A DNA stretch of 64,000 nt from Paenibacillus qinlingensis (lineage in GTDB: Bacteria > Bacillota > Bacilli > Paenibacillales > NBRC-103111). The position numbers and the translations under genes were made by a program. Shown here piece after piece: positions 36,141 to 44,440 of this stretch. The stretch is taken from contig NZ_JABMKY010000002.1 in assembly GCF_013204845.1 (NCBI RefSeq), forward strand, positions 620,001-684,000, written 5' to 3'. Below the pieces are notes generated by a model. The model was not told where the DNA came from. It made no database searches and saw only the letters and a list, made by a program, of their open reading frames with translations. Numbering within the stretch: the first letter of the stretch is position 1; each line of letters starts with the position of its first letter.

Positions 36141-36167
36141 AAAAACCTGAGGCTGTGGGCCTCAGGT
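36141..36167 (-). terminator. Terminator of the araBA operon
   Basis: ACCTGAGGC (36145-36153) pairs with GCCTCAGGT (36159-36167). On the minus strand TTTTTCTTCT follows. It lies 21 bases past the araA stop. Confidence 0.88.
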
Positions 36168-36187
36168 CCTTAACAAACATGGCTAAC

Positions 36188-37675
36188 TTAGCGTTTCCAC
36201 ACCGCATCATTCCAACGAAGCTCATTGCGGAACTGTAAGGTTGATGTATTTTTATTAATAATGACGACTTCAATCCCTGCTAGCTCAGCCCAATCCACTA
36301 GTTGCTCTGTGCTCACATTGTAAGAGAACACCGTGTGATGTGCGCCGCCAGCAAGAATCCAAGCTTCTGCTGAACCACTTAAGGAAGGTTGCGGCTTCCA
36401 AAGAACGCGTGCCACAGGCAATTTCGGCATCGCTTTAACCGGTTGAACCGCGTCAACTTCGTTAATTAGCAAGCGGAAGCGATTGCCCATATCGATAAGT
36501 GAGGCATTCAGCGCTGGACCGGAAGCACCGTCGAAAACAAGACGAGCTGGATCCGCTTTGCCACCGATACCAAGTGGGTGCACTTCGATTTTCGGACGAG
36601 TCGCTGAGATTGTTGGACAAATTTCTAGCATATGAGAGCCGAGTACGAGCTCATTGCCTGATTCCATATGATACGTGTAGTCCTCCATAAAGGAAGTCCC
36701 TTTATTATTTGCCATGATTTTCATCACGCGCAGCAAGGCAGAAGTTTTCCAATCCCCTTCGCCACCGAAACCGTAGCCTTGCTCCATCAAACGTTGAACA
36801 GCAAGTCCTGGCAATTGCTTAAGACCATGCAAATCTTCGAATGTTGTTGTGAATGCGCCGAAACCGCCCTCTTGTAGGAATGCTTTCATCCCAAGCTCGA
36901 TGCGAGCTTGCTCGCGAATCGCATCACGAATTGGACCCGCTGTACGTCCTTCTGGCGTAATATCATACGCTTCGTTGTATTCATCCATCAGTTGATCGAC
37001 TTCAGCTTCAGAGATATCTCCTACACGTTGTACAAGATCGCCTACACCGAACCCATTAATAGACCAGCCAAATTTAATTTGCGCTTCAACTTTATCGCCT
37101 TCCGTTACCGCAACATGGCGCATATTATCACCAAAACGGGCAACTTTTAAATTGCGTCCTTCAATGAATCCCATTGCCGTGCGCATCCAACCGCCAATAC
37201 GTTCAAGCACAGCTGGATCTTCCCAGTAACCGACAACGACTTTACGAGCAATTCCCATGCGTGCGCCGATGAAACCATATTCACGGTCACCGTGGGCAGC
37301 TTGGTTCAAGTTCATGAAATCCATATCAATCGTATCCCAGGGAATATCACGGTTAAATTGAGTGTGCAAGTGCAGCAACGGTTTACGGTACTCCGAAAGA
37401 CCCGCAATCCACATTTTAGCTGGTGAAAATGTATGCATCCATGTAATAATTCCCGCACAAGAGTCATCTGCGTTCGCGTCAAGACATAGTCTACGAATCG
37501 CATCGTGCGTAGTTAGAACGGGCTTAAACACGAGTTTGCTTGGAATAGCTTCGGAACGATCAATGCCTGCTGTAATTTGTTGGGAGTGTTCATCTACTTG
37601 AAGCAGCGTTTCAGGTCCGTACAAATGCTGACTACCAGTAACAAACCAAAATACTTTTTCTGAAAAAGGGTTCAT
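36188..37675 (-). CDS. araA: L-arabinose isomerase
   Basis: A 495-residue enzyme that converts L-arabinose to L-ribulose. It starts [18 protein letters not shown], the canonical AraA opening, and has the [16 protein letters not shown] segment, the catalytic/metal Glu and His stretches ([22 protein letters not shown] and MLEICPT) and the [10 protein letters not shown] end. The ATG follows AGGAGGCATC. It is the second gene of an araB-araA operon controlled by AraR. Confidence 0.98.
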   Translation of the reverse strand: MNPFSEKVFWFVTGSQHLYGPETLLQVDEHSQQITAGIDRSEAIPSKLVFKPVLTTHDAIRRLCLDANADDSCAGIITWMHTFSPAKMWIAGLSEYRKPLLHLHTQFNRDIPWDTIDMDFMNLNQAAHGDREYGFIGARMGIARKVVVGYWEDPAVLERIGGWMRTAMGFIEGRNLKVARFGDNMRHVAVTEGDKVEAQIKFGWSINGFGVGDLVQRVGDISEAEVDQLMDEYNEAYDITPEGRTAGPIRDAIREQARIELGMKAFLQEGGFGAFTTTFEDLHGLKQLPGLAVQRLMEQGYGFGGEGDWKTSALLRVMKIMANNKGTSFMEDYTYHMESGNELVLGSHMLEICPTISATRPKIEVHPLGIGGKADPARLVFDGASGPALNASLIDMGNRFRLLINEVDAVQPVKAMPKLPVARVLWKPQPSLSGSAEAWILAGGAHHTVFSYNVSTEQLVDWAELAGIEVVIINKNTSTLQFRNELRWNDAVWKR

Positions 37676-37741
37676 GGGCTTGATGCCTCCTAGGATATTG
37701 GGTTATTGAATTGCAAATTACGTTCGTTAATTAACGGATCA

Positions 37742-39421
37742 TTAATGACGAGCTTCCTCGCGAATCGAGCGAAGTCGTTTCATAACATCATTGTCACCAC
37801 GACCAAAATAGTCATGCAGCTTGCTATACTCTTGGTATAGCTTCTCGTATACAGCTACATTCTCTGCAATCGGCTTGAACGTTTCTTTACGAACACGTGC
37901 CATTTGCTGCGCGGCATCTACAATGCTGTCATAACCGCCTTTGTCCGCACCTGCAGCAACTGCACCGAACATCGCTGCGCCAAGCGCTGGCGTTTGTTTG
38001 GAATCCGCGATTTTGATTTCACGGTTCGTTACATCTGCATAAATTTGCATCAAAAGATGATTCTTTTGCGGCAATCCGCCACATGCGTACAATTCTTCAA
38101 CCGCAACCCCATTGCTATGGAAAGCATCAACAATTTTACGTGTGCCGAAAGCTGTTGCTTCCAGTAAAGTACGATAGATTTCTTCTGGTTTCGTAAGTAA
38201 GGAATAACCTAGGATAAGTCCATTTAACTCTGTATCTACAAGCACTGAGCGGTTGCCGTTCCACCAATCCAAGGCAAGTAAGCCTGTTTCACCTGGTTTG
38301 TAAGCGGATGCACGACGCTCCAACCATTCATGCACGTTGATGCCTTCCTCCGCGGCAGCCTTTTCTACATACGCAGGAACACCTTGCTCCACATACCATG
38401 CGAAAATATCACCAACAGCCGATTGTCCTGCTTCGTAGCCTAAGTAGCCAGGAATGATGCCGTCTTCAACGACGCCGCACATGCCTTCTACTTCTTTCTC
38501 TTCAGTGCCAAGCAGCATATGACATATCGAAGTTCCCATTGCCATGACCAGCTTGCCTGGTGTAACTACACCAACACCTGGTACAGCTGCATGAGCATCA
38601 ACGTTACCAACAGCGATCGCAGTTCCCGCTACTAGACCCATGCGCTCAGCCATAGCCGCTGTCAATTCCCCGGCTTTCGTGCCAAGGGCAACAACATCTC
38701 CGCGAAGCTTCGTTTCTGTGACATCTACAAGTCTAGGGTCCAATGCTCCAAAGAAATCTTGGCTTGGGTACCCGTCTTGCTTGTGCCAAATGGATTTATA
38801 TCCTGCTGTACAACTGTTGCGCACGATTTCGGTTTGCCCTGTCATTTGAGACACAACCCAATCCGTCGCTTCTAAGAAACGATCCGTTTGCTCATAAATC
38901 TCAGGCGCTTCATTCAAAATCTGCCAAACCTTCGCAATCATCCATTCGGAAGAAATTTTACCGCCATAACGTGGTAAAAAAGCTTCCCCTCTGCTCGCTG
39001 CAATCTCATTAATGAGTGTAGCTTCATCTTGTGCTGCATGATGCTTCCACAGTTTCACCCAGCTGTGTGGATTAGCCGCAAGTGCTGGTTCAAAACACAG
39101 CGGCTGACCCGCTTTATTGATTGGCAGCATTGTACATGCCGTGAAATCAATTCCCAATCCGATAATATCTGCTGGATCTACGCCAGATGCACGTACAACT
39201 GCTGGAACAGATTGTGTGAGTACATCGATATAATCCTGAGGATGTTGTAAAGCCCAATCGTATTCTAACTTCACACCGGATACCGGCAGTTTCTCATCAA
39301 TAACATTGTGAGGATACGGTGTAACGTGATCTGCCACCTCTGTGCCATCACTCAAATCAACCAGAACCGCACGTCCTGATTCCGTACCATAGTCAACACC
39401 AATCGCATATTTCTTCGACAT
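37742..39421 (-). CDS. araB: L-ribulokinase
   Basis: A 559-residue FGGY-family kinase that phosphorylates L-ribulose. The N-terminal nucleotide-fold segment is [18 protein letters not shown]. The catalytic Asp region is [13 protein letters not shown]. The C-terminal FGGY domain has GTSICHMLL and the [19 protein letters not shown] signature. The ATG follows AAGGAGG. It is transcribed ahead of araA from a promoter overlapped by a perfect AraR operator. Confidence 0.97.
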   Translation of the reverse strand: MSKKYAIGVDYGTESGRAVLVDLSDGTEVADHVTPYPHNVIDEKLPVSGVKLEYDWALQHPQDYIDVLTQSVPAVVRASGVDPADIIGLGIDFTACTMLPINKAGQPLCFEPALAANPHSWVKLWKHHAAQDEATLINEIAASRGEAFLPRYGGKISSEWMIAKVWQILNEAPEIYEQTDRFLEATDWVVSQMTGQTEIVRNSCTAGYKSIWHKQDGYPSQDFFGALDPRLVDVTETKLRGDVVALGTKAGELTAAMAERMGLVAGTAIAVGNVDAHAAVPGVGVVTPGKLVMAMGTSICHMLLGTEEKEVEGMCGVVEDGIIPGYLGYEAGQSAVGDIFAWYVEQGVPAYVEKAAAEEGINVHEWLERRASAYKPGETGLLALDWWNGNRSVLVDTELNGLILGYSLLTKPEEIYRTLLEATAFGTRKIVDAFHSNGVAVEELYACGGLPQKNHLLMQIYADVTNREIKIADSKQTPALGAAMFGAVAAGADKGGYDSIVDAAQQMARVRKETFKPIAENVAVYEKLYQEYSKLHDYFGRGDNDVMKRLRSIREEARH

Positions 39422-39468
39422 GGGGAGCCTCCTTCAAAATTATACCTGTTCCTTGCTCTTAGTATAAC

Positions 39469-39484
39469 ACTTGTACGTACAAGT
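39469..39484. promoter_or_regulatory. AraR operator at the araBA promoter
   Basis: ACTTGTACGTACAAGT is a perfect 16-bp palindrome that matches the AraR box of Bacillus. On the minus strand it sits directly upstream of a -10 TATACT (39466-39461), so bound AraR would block araBA transcription. L-arabinose should release it. Confidence 0.85.
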
Positions 39485-39505
39485 TGACTACCCCTATTTT
39501 GAAAA

Positions 39506-40609
39506 TTACAGAATGCGAATGGTTGACTCTCGGATCACCAGTTCTGGCTTGTATACTTTCCCTGTTTCACTGCCACTCCCTCGCTTATTCTCAATCATAT
39601 CAATCAAAATGCCCGCAGCATCGCTGCCAAGTTCTGTTTTGGGATGTGAAAGTGACGTCAATTTCACTTCGGTTGCCGTTGCAAGATTCGAATCATCGAA
39701 TCCGACTAACGAGATATCTTGCGGTACCTGCATACCAATTGTACGTACAGCTTCAAGCAGATGAATCGCAAGCTCATCGTTGTAACATACAAAGGCCGTT
39801 GGCCGTTCCCCTACCGCACTGTGTTCCAGCATAGCAAGCGCACTTCTGTATGGTTTTGTCCGCTTTTCTTCCGTCGTATAATGAATAACGAATTCCGGAA
39901 GCAACGGAATTTGGTATTTTTGATGCGCGCGAATAAAGCCTTTTAACCGATTTACACCTTGCCCATCATCCGTTTTGAAAAAGCCCGCCAACCGCCGATG
40001 TCCCAGCTGAATCAAATGTTCTGCAGCCTTAAATCCACCGACTTCATCATCCACGACTAAGGAAGGACAGTTCATCTCAGGGTATCGCTCGTTGATCATG
40101 AGATACGGAATATGTTGGTAGTCCAATGACAAATAATAACTAAGATTCGGGTTGCCCTCCGCACTTTTTGTCGGCTCAATAATAAGTCCACTCAGAGGCT
40201 GACTCATCATCATGTCCAAGCTTTCCCGTTCTTTCGCTTTGTCGTTATCCGTGGAGGAGAGCAGTAGTCTATAACCTCTCGCCCGTAATGTGGCCTCTGC
40301 TCCTCTAACAATATGCGGAAAAATATAGTCAGAAATATAGGTCGTCAGGATGCCTATCGTTTGTACATCGCGTGATTTTTGCGTTTGTGGTGTAGAGACG
40401 AAGGTTCCTTTGCCTTGCATCCGATACAACCAACCTTCTTTCTCCAGTTCACCAAACGTCTGCCTTACCGTCTGACGACTCATCAGGAATTGTTCAGCAA
40501 TTTCATTTTCAGATGGCATTTGATCATTTGGCTTAAGCCTTCCAGTATGTAACCAGAATAAAATTTCCTGTTTTAATTGTTGATATTTGGGTAATTGCTT
40601 TTCTTTCAT
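39506..40609 (-). CDS. araR: Arabinose operon repressor AraR (GntR DNA-binding domain, LacI-like sensor)
   Basis: A 367-residue regulator. Residues 1-70 are a GntR winged helix (KYQQLKQEILFWL, MPSENEIAEQF, MSRQTVRQTFGEL). The rest is a LacI/GalR-type periplasmic-binding fold (IGILTTYISDYIFPHIVRG, PTAFVCYNDELAIHLLEA, DISLVGFDDSNLA). This hybrid layout is that of B. subtilis AraR. The ATG follows GAGGTGAAGC. It lies directly upstream of araB, with its own promoter and an AraR-like box. Confidence 0.94.
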   Translation of the reverse strand: MKEKQLPKYQQLKQEILFWLHTGRLKPNDQMPSENEIAEQFLMSRQTVRQTFGELEKEGWLYRMQGKGTFVSTPQTQKSRDVQTIGILTTYISDYIFPHIVRGAEATLRARGYRLLLSSTDNDKAKERESLDMMMSQPLSGLIIEPTKSAEGNPNLSYYLSLDYQHIPYLMINERYPEMNCPSLVVDDEVGGFKAAEHLIQLGHRRLAGFFKTDDGQGVNRLKGFIRAHQKYQIPLLPEFVIHYTTEEKRTKPYRSALAMLEHSAVGERPTAFVCYNDELAIHLLEAVRTIGMQVPQDISLVGFDDSNLATATEVKLTSLSHPKTELGSDAAGILIDMIENKRGSGSETGKVYKPELVIRESTIRIL

Positions 40610-40639
40610 GCTTCACCTCAGGGCTTTGATTGTGAACGT

Positions 40640-40672
40640 ATTATACCATTCGCTCAACTTGTATGTACATAT
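40640..40672 (-). promoter_or_regulatory. araR promoter with AraR-like box
   Basis: A -10 TATAAT (40645-40640) lies about 30 bases before the araR start. ACTTGTATGTACATAT (40657-40672) matches the perfect operator at 39469 in 13 of 16 positions and overlaps the expected -35 region. This fits autoregulation. Confidence 0.65.
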
Positions 40673-40707
40673 TTCTATAAAACGACGTTGCTATGTCAAC
40701 TAGGTGC

Positions 40708-41550
40708 TTATTCAGCTAATTTGCTCATCAGCAGTCTGATCTTCGTATCCGTATCAGATCCAATAGATGGCGTATATACACTGCATCTCAGATCCGTTCT
40801 CCCTTGGACCTGTAAGGAAGTTAGATCGAACAACATTTTCCCTACCTTGGCATGTCGAAATTCAATAAAAACTTCTGGTGCAGTGCTAACATCACTCTCG
40901 TTCCAAAAGGCACGAAAATCCTTGCTCCGATCACTCAGTTCCTCAATAAACTCGCTATACCAATTATCTCCTACATATTGACCATAATAGGAACGAAACA
41001 TCGATAAGAAGCCTTTTGCGAAGTCGCTCCAATTGACAGCCAGTGATTTCAACTCTTTTCGGGTAAAAAGCAGCCATATCATATTCCGCTCCCCTTCTGG
41101 GAGTTTTGCAAAGTCAAGAAAGACTGCCGCAGCCGCTTGATTCCAACCAACAATGTGACATCGACGATCTGATACAATTGTGGGGCAATCATGCAACTCC
41201 GTCAAAATCCGATTCAAAGCCGGACTTATTGTCGGTATTTGATCAACAAAGGTCGCTGGCGCTGGTTGTTCCAACGCTAAACTGAACAAATACTGCCGCT
41301 CATCTTCATTTAATTGTAAGGCCAATGCAATGCGATCAAGTACTTGTACAGACATTTTGATGTCTCTTCCTTGTTCCAGCCAGGTATACCAAGTCGTGCT
41401 TACACCAGCAATCGTTGCGACTTCCTCTCGACGCAATCCCGGCGTCCGCCGTCTACTACCGCCTAATAATCCAACTTCATGCGGCTGAATACGTGACCGA
41501 TGTGCCATGAGAAAGTGCGATAGTTCCTGAAGTCTCTCTTTCGTGTTCAT
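40708..41550 (-). CDS. XRE-family regulator with MmyB-like ligand domain
   Basis: A 280-residue transcription factor. Residues about 10-75 form a helix-turn-helix (RRRTPGLRREEVATIAGVSTTWYTWLEQGRDI), the typical opening of MmyB-like regulators. The rest is the MmyB-like PAS-type ligand-binding domain (DCPTIVSDRRCHIVGWNQAA and the later REELK region). The fold binds fatty-acid-like ligands in characterised relatives. It is divergent from the orphan FabF gene, so control of that gene is plausible. The ATG follows AAGGAGGATACC. Confidence 0.9.
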   Translation of the reverse strand: MNTKERLQELSHFLMAHRSRIQPHEVGLLGGSRRRTPGLRREEVATIAGVSTTWYTWLEQGRDIKMSVQVLDRIALALQLNEDERQYLFSLALEQPAPATFVDQIPTISPALNRILTELHDCPTIVSDRRCHIVGWNQAAAAVFLDFAKLPEGERNMIWLLFTRKELKSLAVNWSDFAKGFLSMFRSYYGQYVGDNWYSEFIEELSDRSKDFRAFWNESDVSTAPEVFIEFRHAKVGKMLFDLTSLQVQGRTDLRCSVYTPSIGSDTDTKIRLLMSKLAE

Positions 41551-41661
41551 GCTAGGTATCCTCCTTAGCCTAGTATCATAGAAGCCATTATACCAGTATA
41601 AACGCTAACTTGTAATAGGATACGCAGTGTGACATTCTATATGAAAAAGGAGGACGACGCG

Positions 41662-42897
41662 ATGAAACGTGTGGTTATTACAGGAATGGGCGTCATTACG
41701 CCAATAGGAAATAATGTAGATACATTCTGGGGGAATTTGACAACGGGGCAATCTGGCATTTCTACAATAGAGCATTTCGATACATCGGATTACAAAACGA
41801 ACTTCGCTGGCGTTGTCCGGGATTTCGATGCCGAAGCCGCCGTTGGACGTCGCGAGGTGCGACGCATGGATCGCTACACCCAGTTCGCCGTCGCGGCAGC
41901 TAAACAAGCCGTCGATGACGCTAATCTCGTGATTGATGCTTCCAACGAAGAACGTGTTGGCGTCTATATCGGCTCTGGCATTGGCGGCATCCAAACTATC
42001 TTGGACAACTATCGAACACTGCTGTCCCGAGGGCCAAGTCGAGTCAGTCCGACTGTTGTTCCGATGATGATCGCTAACATGGCGGCTGCCCAGGTTAGCA
42101 TCTTGTACGGTGCCAAAGGGCCATCGTTAGCTCCCGTTACCGCCTGCGCGACGGGCAATAACGCTATTGGCGAAGCCTTTAAGCTTATCCAGCGCGGAGG
42201 CGCAGATGCCGTCATTGCCGGCGGCGCCGAAGCGACGGTCACCGACCTCGCTCTCGCAGGCTTCGGCAATGCAACCGCGTTGTCGACGCGCTGCGACGCG
42301 CCGGAGCAGGCAAGCCGCCCGTTCGACGCGCAGCGCGACGGATTCGTCGCCGCCGAAGGCGCCGGCGTCTTGGTCTTGGAGTCGCTCGAGCATGCGGAGC
42401 GACGCGGGGCTCGGATCCATGCCGAAATCGTCGGCTATGGATCTACCTCGGACGCCTACCACATCGTGGCGACCGATCCGGAGGGCTCGGGGGCTTTCCG
42501 AGCCATGCGCGAAGCGGTGGTAGATGCGGGGATCGACGCGTCGGAGATCAGCACCATCAACGCTCACGCGACGAGCACCGTTGCGGGTGATCTCTCCGAG
42601 ACGCTGGCGATCAAGCGTCTCCTTGGCCGCGGCGCTTACAACGTGCCGATCAGCGCCAACAAATCCATGATCGGCCACATGCTAGGTGCCGCCGGCGGTG
42701 TCGAGGCCGTCGCCCTGATCAAAACCTTGCAGGACAGCCTCATCCCCCCGACCATCAACTTGGACAATCCAGATCCTCAGTGTGATTTGGATTACGTGCC
42801 CCATGTGGCGCGACGTGCGGAACTTCAGTACGGGCTGTCTAGCTCATTTGGCTTTGGCGGACATAATGCGGTGTTGATATTGAAAAAGTTTGGGTGA
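41662..42897 (+). CDS. 3-oxoacyl-ACP synthase II (FabF type), orphan
   Basis: A 411-residue ketosynthase that elongates acyl-ACP with malonyl-ACP. The catalytic triad is present: Cys162 in TACATGNNAIGEA, His in INAHATSTVAGD and His in KSMIGHMLGAAGGVEA. NAHAT replaces the usual NAHGT. The ATG at 41662 follows AAAAAGGAGGACG; the longer frame is unsupported. No other fatty-acid gene is nearby. It is divergent from an MmyB-like regulator. The middle (about 42200-42700) is markedly GC-rich. Confidence 0.9.
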   Translation: MKRVVITGMGVITPIGNNVDTFWGNLTTGQSGISTIEHFDTSDYKTNFAGVVRDFDAEAAVGRREVRRMDRYTQFAVAAAKQAVDDANLVIDASNEERVGVYIGSGIGGIQTILDNYRTLLSRGPSRVSPTVVPMMIANMAAAQVSILYGAKGPSLAPVTACATGNNAIGEAFKLIQRGGADAVIAGGAEATVTDLALAGFGNATALSTRCDAPEQASRPFDAQRDGFVAAEGAGVLVLESLEHAERRGARIHAEIVGYGSTSDAYHIVATDPEGSGAFRAMREAVVDAGIDASEISTINAHATSTVAGDLSETLAIKRLLGRGAYNVPISANKSMIGHMLGAAGGVEAVALIKTLQDSLIPPTINLDNPDPQCDLDYVPHVARRAELQYGLSSSFGFGGHNAVLILKKFG

Positions 42898-43036
42898 GCG
42901 GGGGAACGGCACGGGGCTATACAGCGCCGCTCGGTACGGTACAAAACCTCATCATCCAACAAAGTTTAGAATGACAGATTTCAAATAATGTCAGTTGTCT
43001 TCTGTTAGTTTGCTTCATCTCTAATGTCAACAACAA
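42898..43036. other. Intergenic spacer after fabF
   Basis: No gene with a ribosome site was seen. The first 50 bases are GC-rich, like the fabF middle. The rest is AT-rich and runs into the stem-loop at 43037. Confidence 0.4.
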
Positions 43037-43081
43037 AGAGGCAATCTCTAAGGTCAATGTAGACCTTTTGAGATTGCCTCT
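43037..43081. terminator. Long stem-loop, probable bidirectional terminator
   Basis: AGAGGCAATCTC (43037-43048) pairs perfectly with GAGATTGCCTCT (43070-43081). An inner AAGGTC/GACCTT stem continues it. T-rich tracts are weak on both sides, so its terminator role is less sure than its structure. Confidence 0.55.
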
Positions 43082-43164
43082 CATTTCGTTAATGATTAAT
43101 GAGCAAACCTGCTTCAAATCCACTGTGACTCCCGAAATCCGAATATAGGATGCATGACCTTGTT

Positions 43165-43352
43165 CAAAAGGGAACGTAGATGCGCTATTTCCCCGATATC
43201 GGGTGCAATTGACTCCAAGCGGAACGTAGATACACTATTCGCCTGATTTCGTCTGATTTTGGCGTATTTGGGCTAAATAAGGTACTGTCGTTCCCCTTCG
43301 ATGCCCATTTTGTTCTTTTATCAGTAAATAGCGTATCCTCGTTCCCTTTCGT
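43165..43352. repeat. Inverted-repeat element (MITE-like or dispersed intergenic repeat)
   Basis: AAGGGAACGTAGATGCGCTATTT near 43168-43190 is mirrored by AAATAGCGTATCCTCGTTCCCTT near 43326-43350. Between them are another direct copy (GGAACGTAGATACACTATT, near 43220) and another inverted one (near 43275-43298). Four related units in two orientations fill about 190 bases. No open frame or transposase is present. Confidence 0.65.
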
Positions 43353-43431
43353 CAGTGTTGTCTTTTGGAACACCCTCTACGTGTGATAACTTTGATAACC
43401 ATTTCAAGTAAAGATCAGGTGCAGAGTTTAG

Positions 43432-43695
43432 TTACTTCGCCACAGTTTCTCGCGCCGCGTTCACAAGTAGATCAAACCACTCGTCTTCCTCTAATAATTC
43501 CTCGACAGCCTCGATATCCTCTTCTTTACCGGATTCACTTAAGAAGTGAAGGGCGTAGCTCCAGTCGTTTTTACCTTTGGTGCTTTGGAGTGTGATTTCG
43601 TACGGATGCTCATGGCCTTCGACTTTGAATTCGACATGCCCGAGGTAGCCATCTTCCTTGCTGTGTTCCATACTTGCTTTCAAAATTTCAATCAT
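43432..43695 (-). CDS. Small acidic protein of unknown function (87 aa)
   Basis: An acidic soluble protein (MIEILKASMEHSKEDGYLG at the start, EDIEAVEELLEEDEWFDLL near the end) with a beta-rich centre (HVEFKVEGHEHPYEITLQS). The ATG at 43695 is favoured because AAAAGG abuts the ATG three codons upstream. The start overlaps the end of the hydrolase gene by eight bases, so they are coupled. No family was recognised. Confidence 0.7.
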   Translation of the reverse strand: MIEILKASMEHSKEDGYLGHVEFKVEGHEHPYEITLQSTKGKNDWSYALHFLSESGKEEDIEAVEELLEEDEWFDLLVNAARETVAK

Positions 43696-44407
43696 GTTCA
43701 ACATCCTTTTCCATTGTTTGTAGCCATCTCCAAATTGCGTTCATGGTGGTTTGTAAGTTTGATGCCTGTTCCCATATGTAGGGGTTGTGATCTCTAAAAT
43801 AATCAGCATGACTCCCGATAATCGGGAGCATTACCTGGTGAATCGGCGCATGTTTCACTCGGTTCCAGGCGTGAATGCCTAATCGTGTTCGGCTCCACCC
43901 TCCCCATGTTCCCAGCCGAGGTATGGGATCACGGGATTGATTTTGTGGATTCGTAGCATGTACATATAACACTTTGTGCATTAATGATGCCGGAATCGCA
44001 CATCTCGGTGATCCAATTTGGATGACGCCAAGGATGTCACAGCCGTGATGTTCCAGCTCTTTTGCTGCCAAGATAGAGGCTACCGCACCTGCGCTATGCC
44101 CGATGAATAGCAGCTTTTTCCCCTGCCCCTTTGTAGAAACGACGAATTCGAGCAAACTTTTACCACCATGAACTGAATTTTTTCGGTGGGCATTATGCCA
44201 CATATCACGTACGATTTCCTGCAACTGACCTCGCTTCGATCGCTCCCAATCGCCATATGGGAAGTGAATATGGACACATACACGTCTCCCTGCTTGCTCG
44301 TAACGCGAAGCAAGTTTTGCCGCAAAGTCATCCAAGAAGTTTGACGCGGTTGCAAATCCAGCTGAAACATAGATAACGATGTTCGCGGTATCAGCGTGAA
44401 TTGTCAT
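43688..44407 (-). CDS. Alpha/beta hydrolase (lipase-like)
   Basis: A 239-residue protein with a serine-hydrolase elbow in LLFIGHSAGAVASILAA and an early strand IVIYVSAGFATASNF. The late HAPIHQVMLPIIGSHADYF region probably supplies the catalytic His. The arrangement fits esterase or class-3-lipase-like enzymes of Bacilli. No signal peptide is seen. It is coupled to the small acidic protein that follows. Confidence 0.75.
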   Translation of the reverse strand: MTIHADTANIVIYVSAGFATASNFLDDFAAKLASRYEQAGRRVCVHIHFPYGDWERSKRGQLQEIVRDMWHNAHRKNSVHGGKSLLEFVVSTKGQGKKLLFIGHSAGAVASILAAKELEHHGCDILGVIQIGSPRCAIPASLMHKVLYVHATNPQNQSRDPIPRLGTWGGWSRTRLGIHAWNRVKHAPIHQVMLPIIGSHADYFRDHNPYIWEQASNLQTTMNAIWRWLQTMEKDVEHD

Positions 44408-44440
44408 GGCTTGCTCCGTTCCTTTCTAGGAAAAATGGGG

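Noticed and set aside
42127..42678. A 183-residue open frame opposite fabF
   Set aside because: It lies in the GC-rich part of fabF, where stop codons are rare on the other strand. Its sequence has no recognisable domain and fabF is certain.
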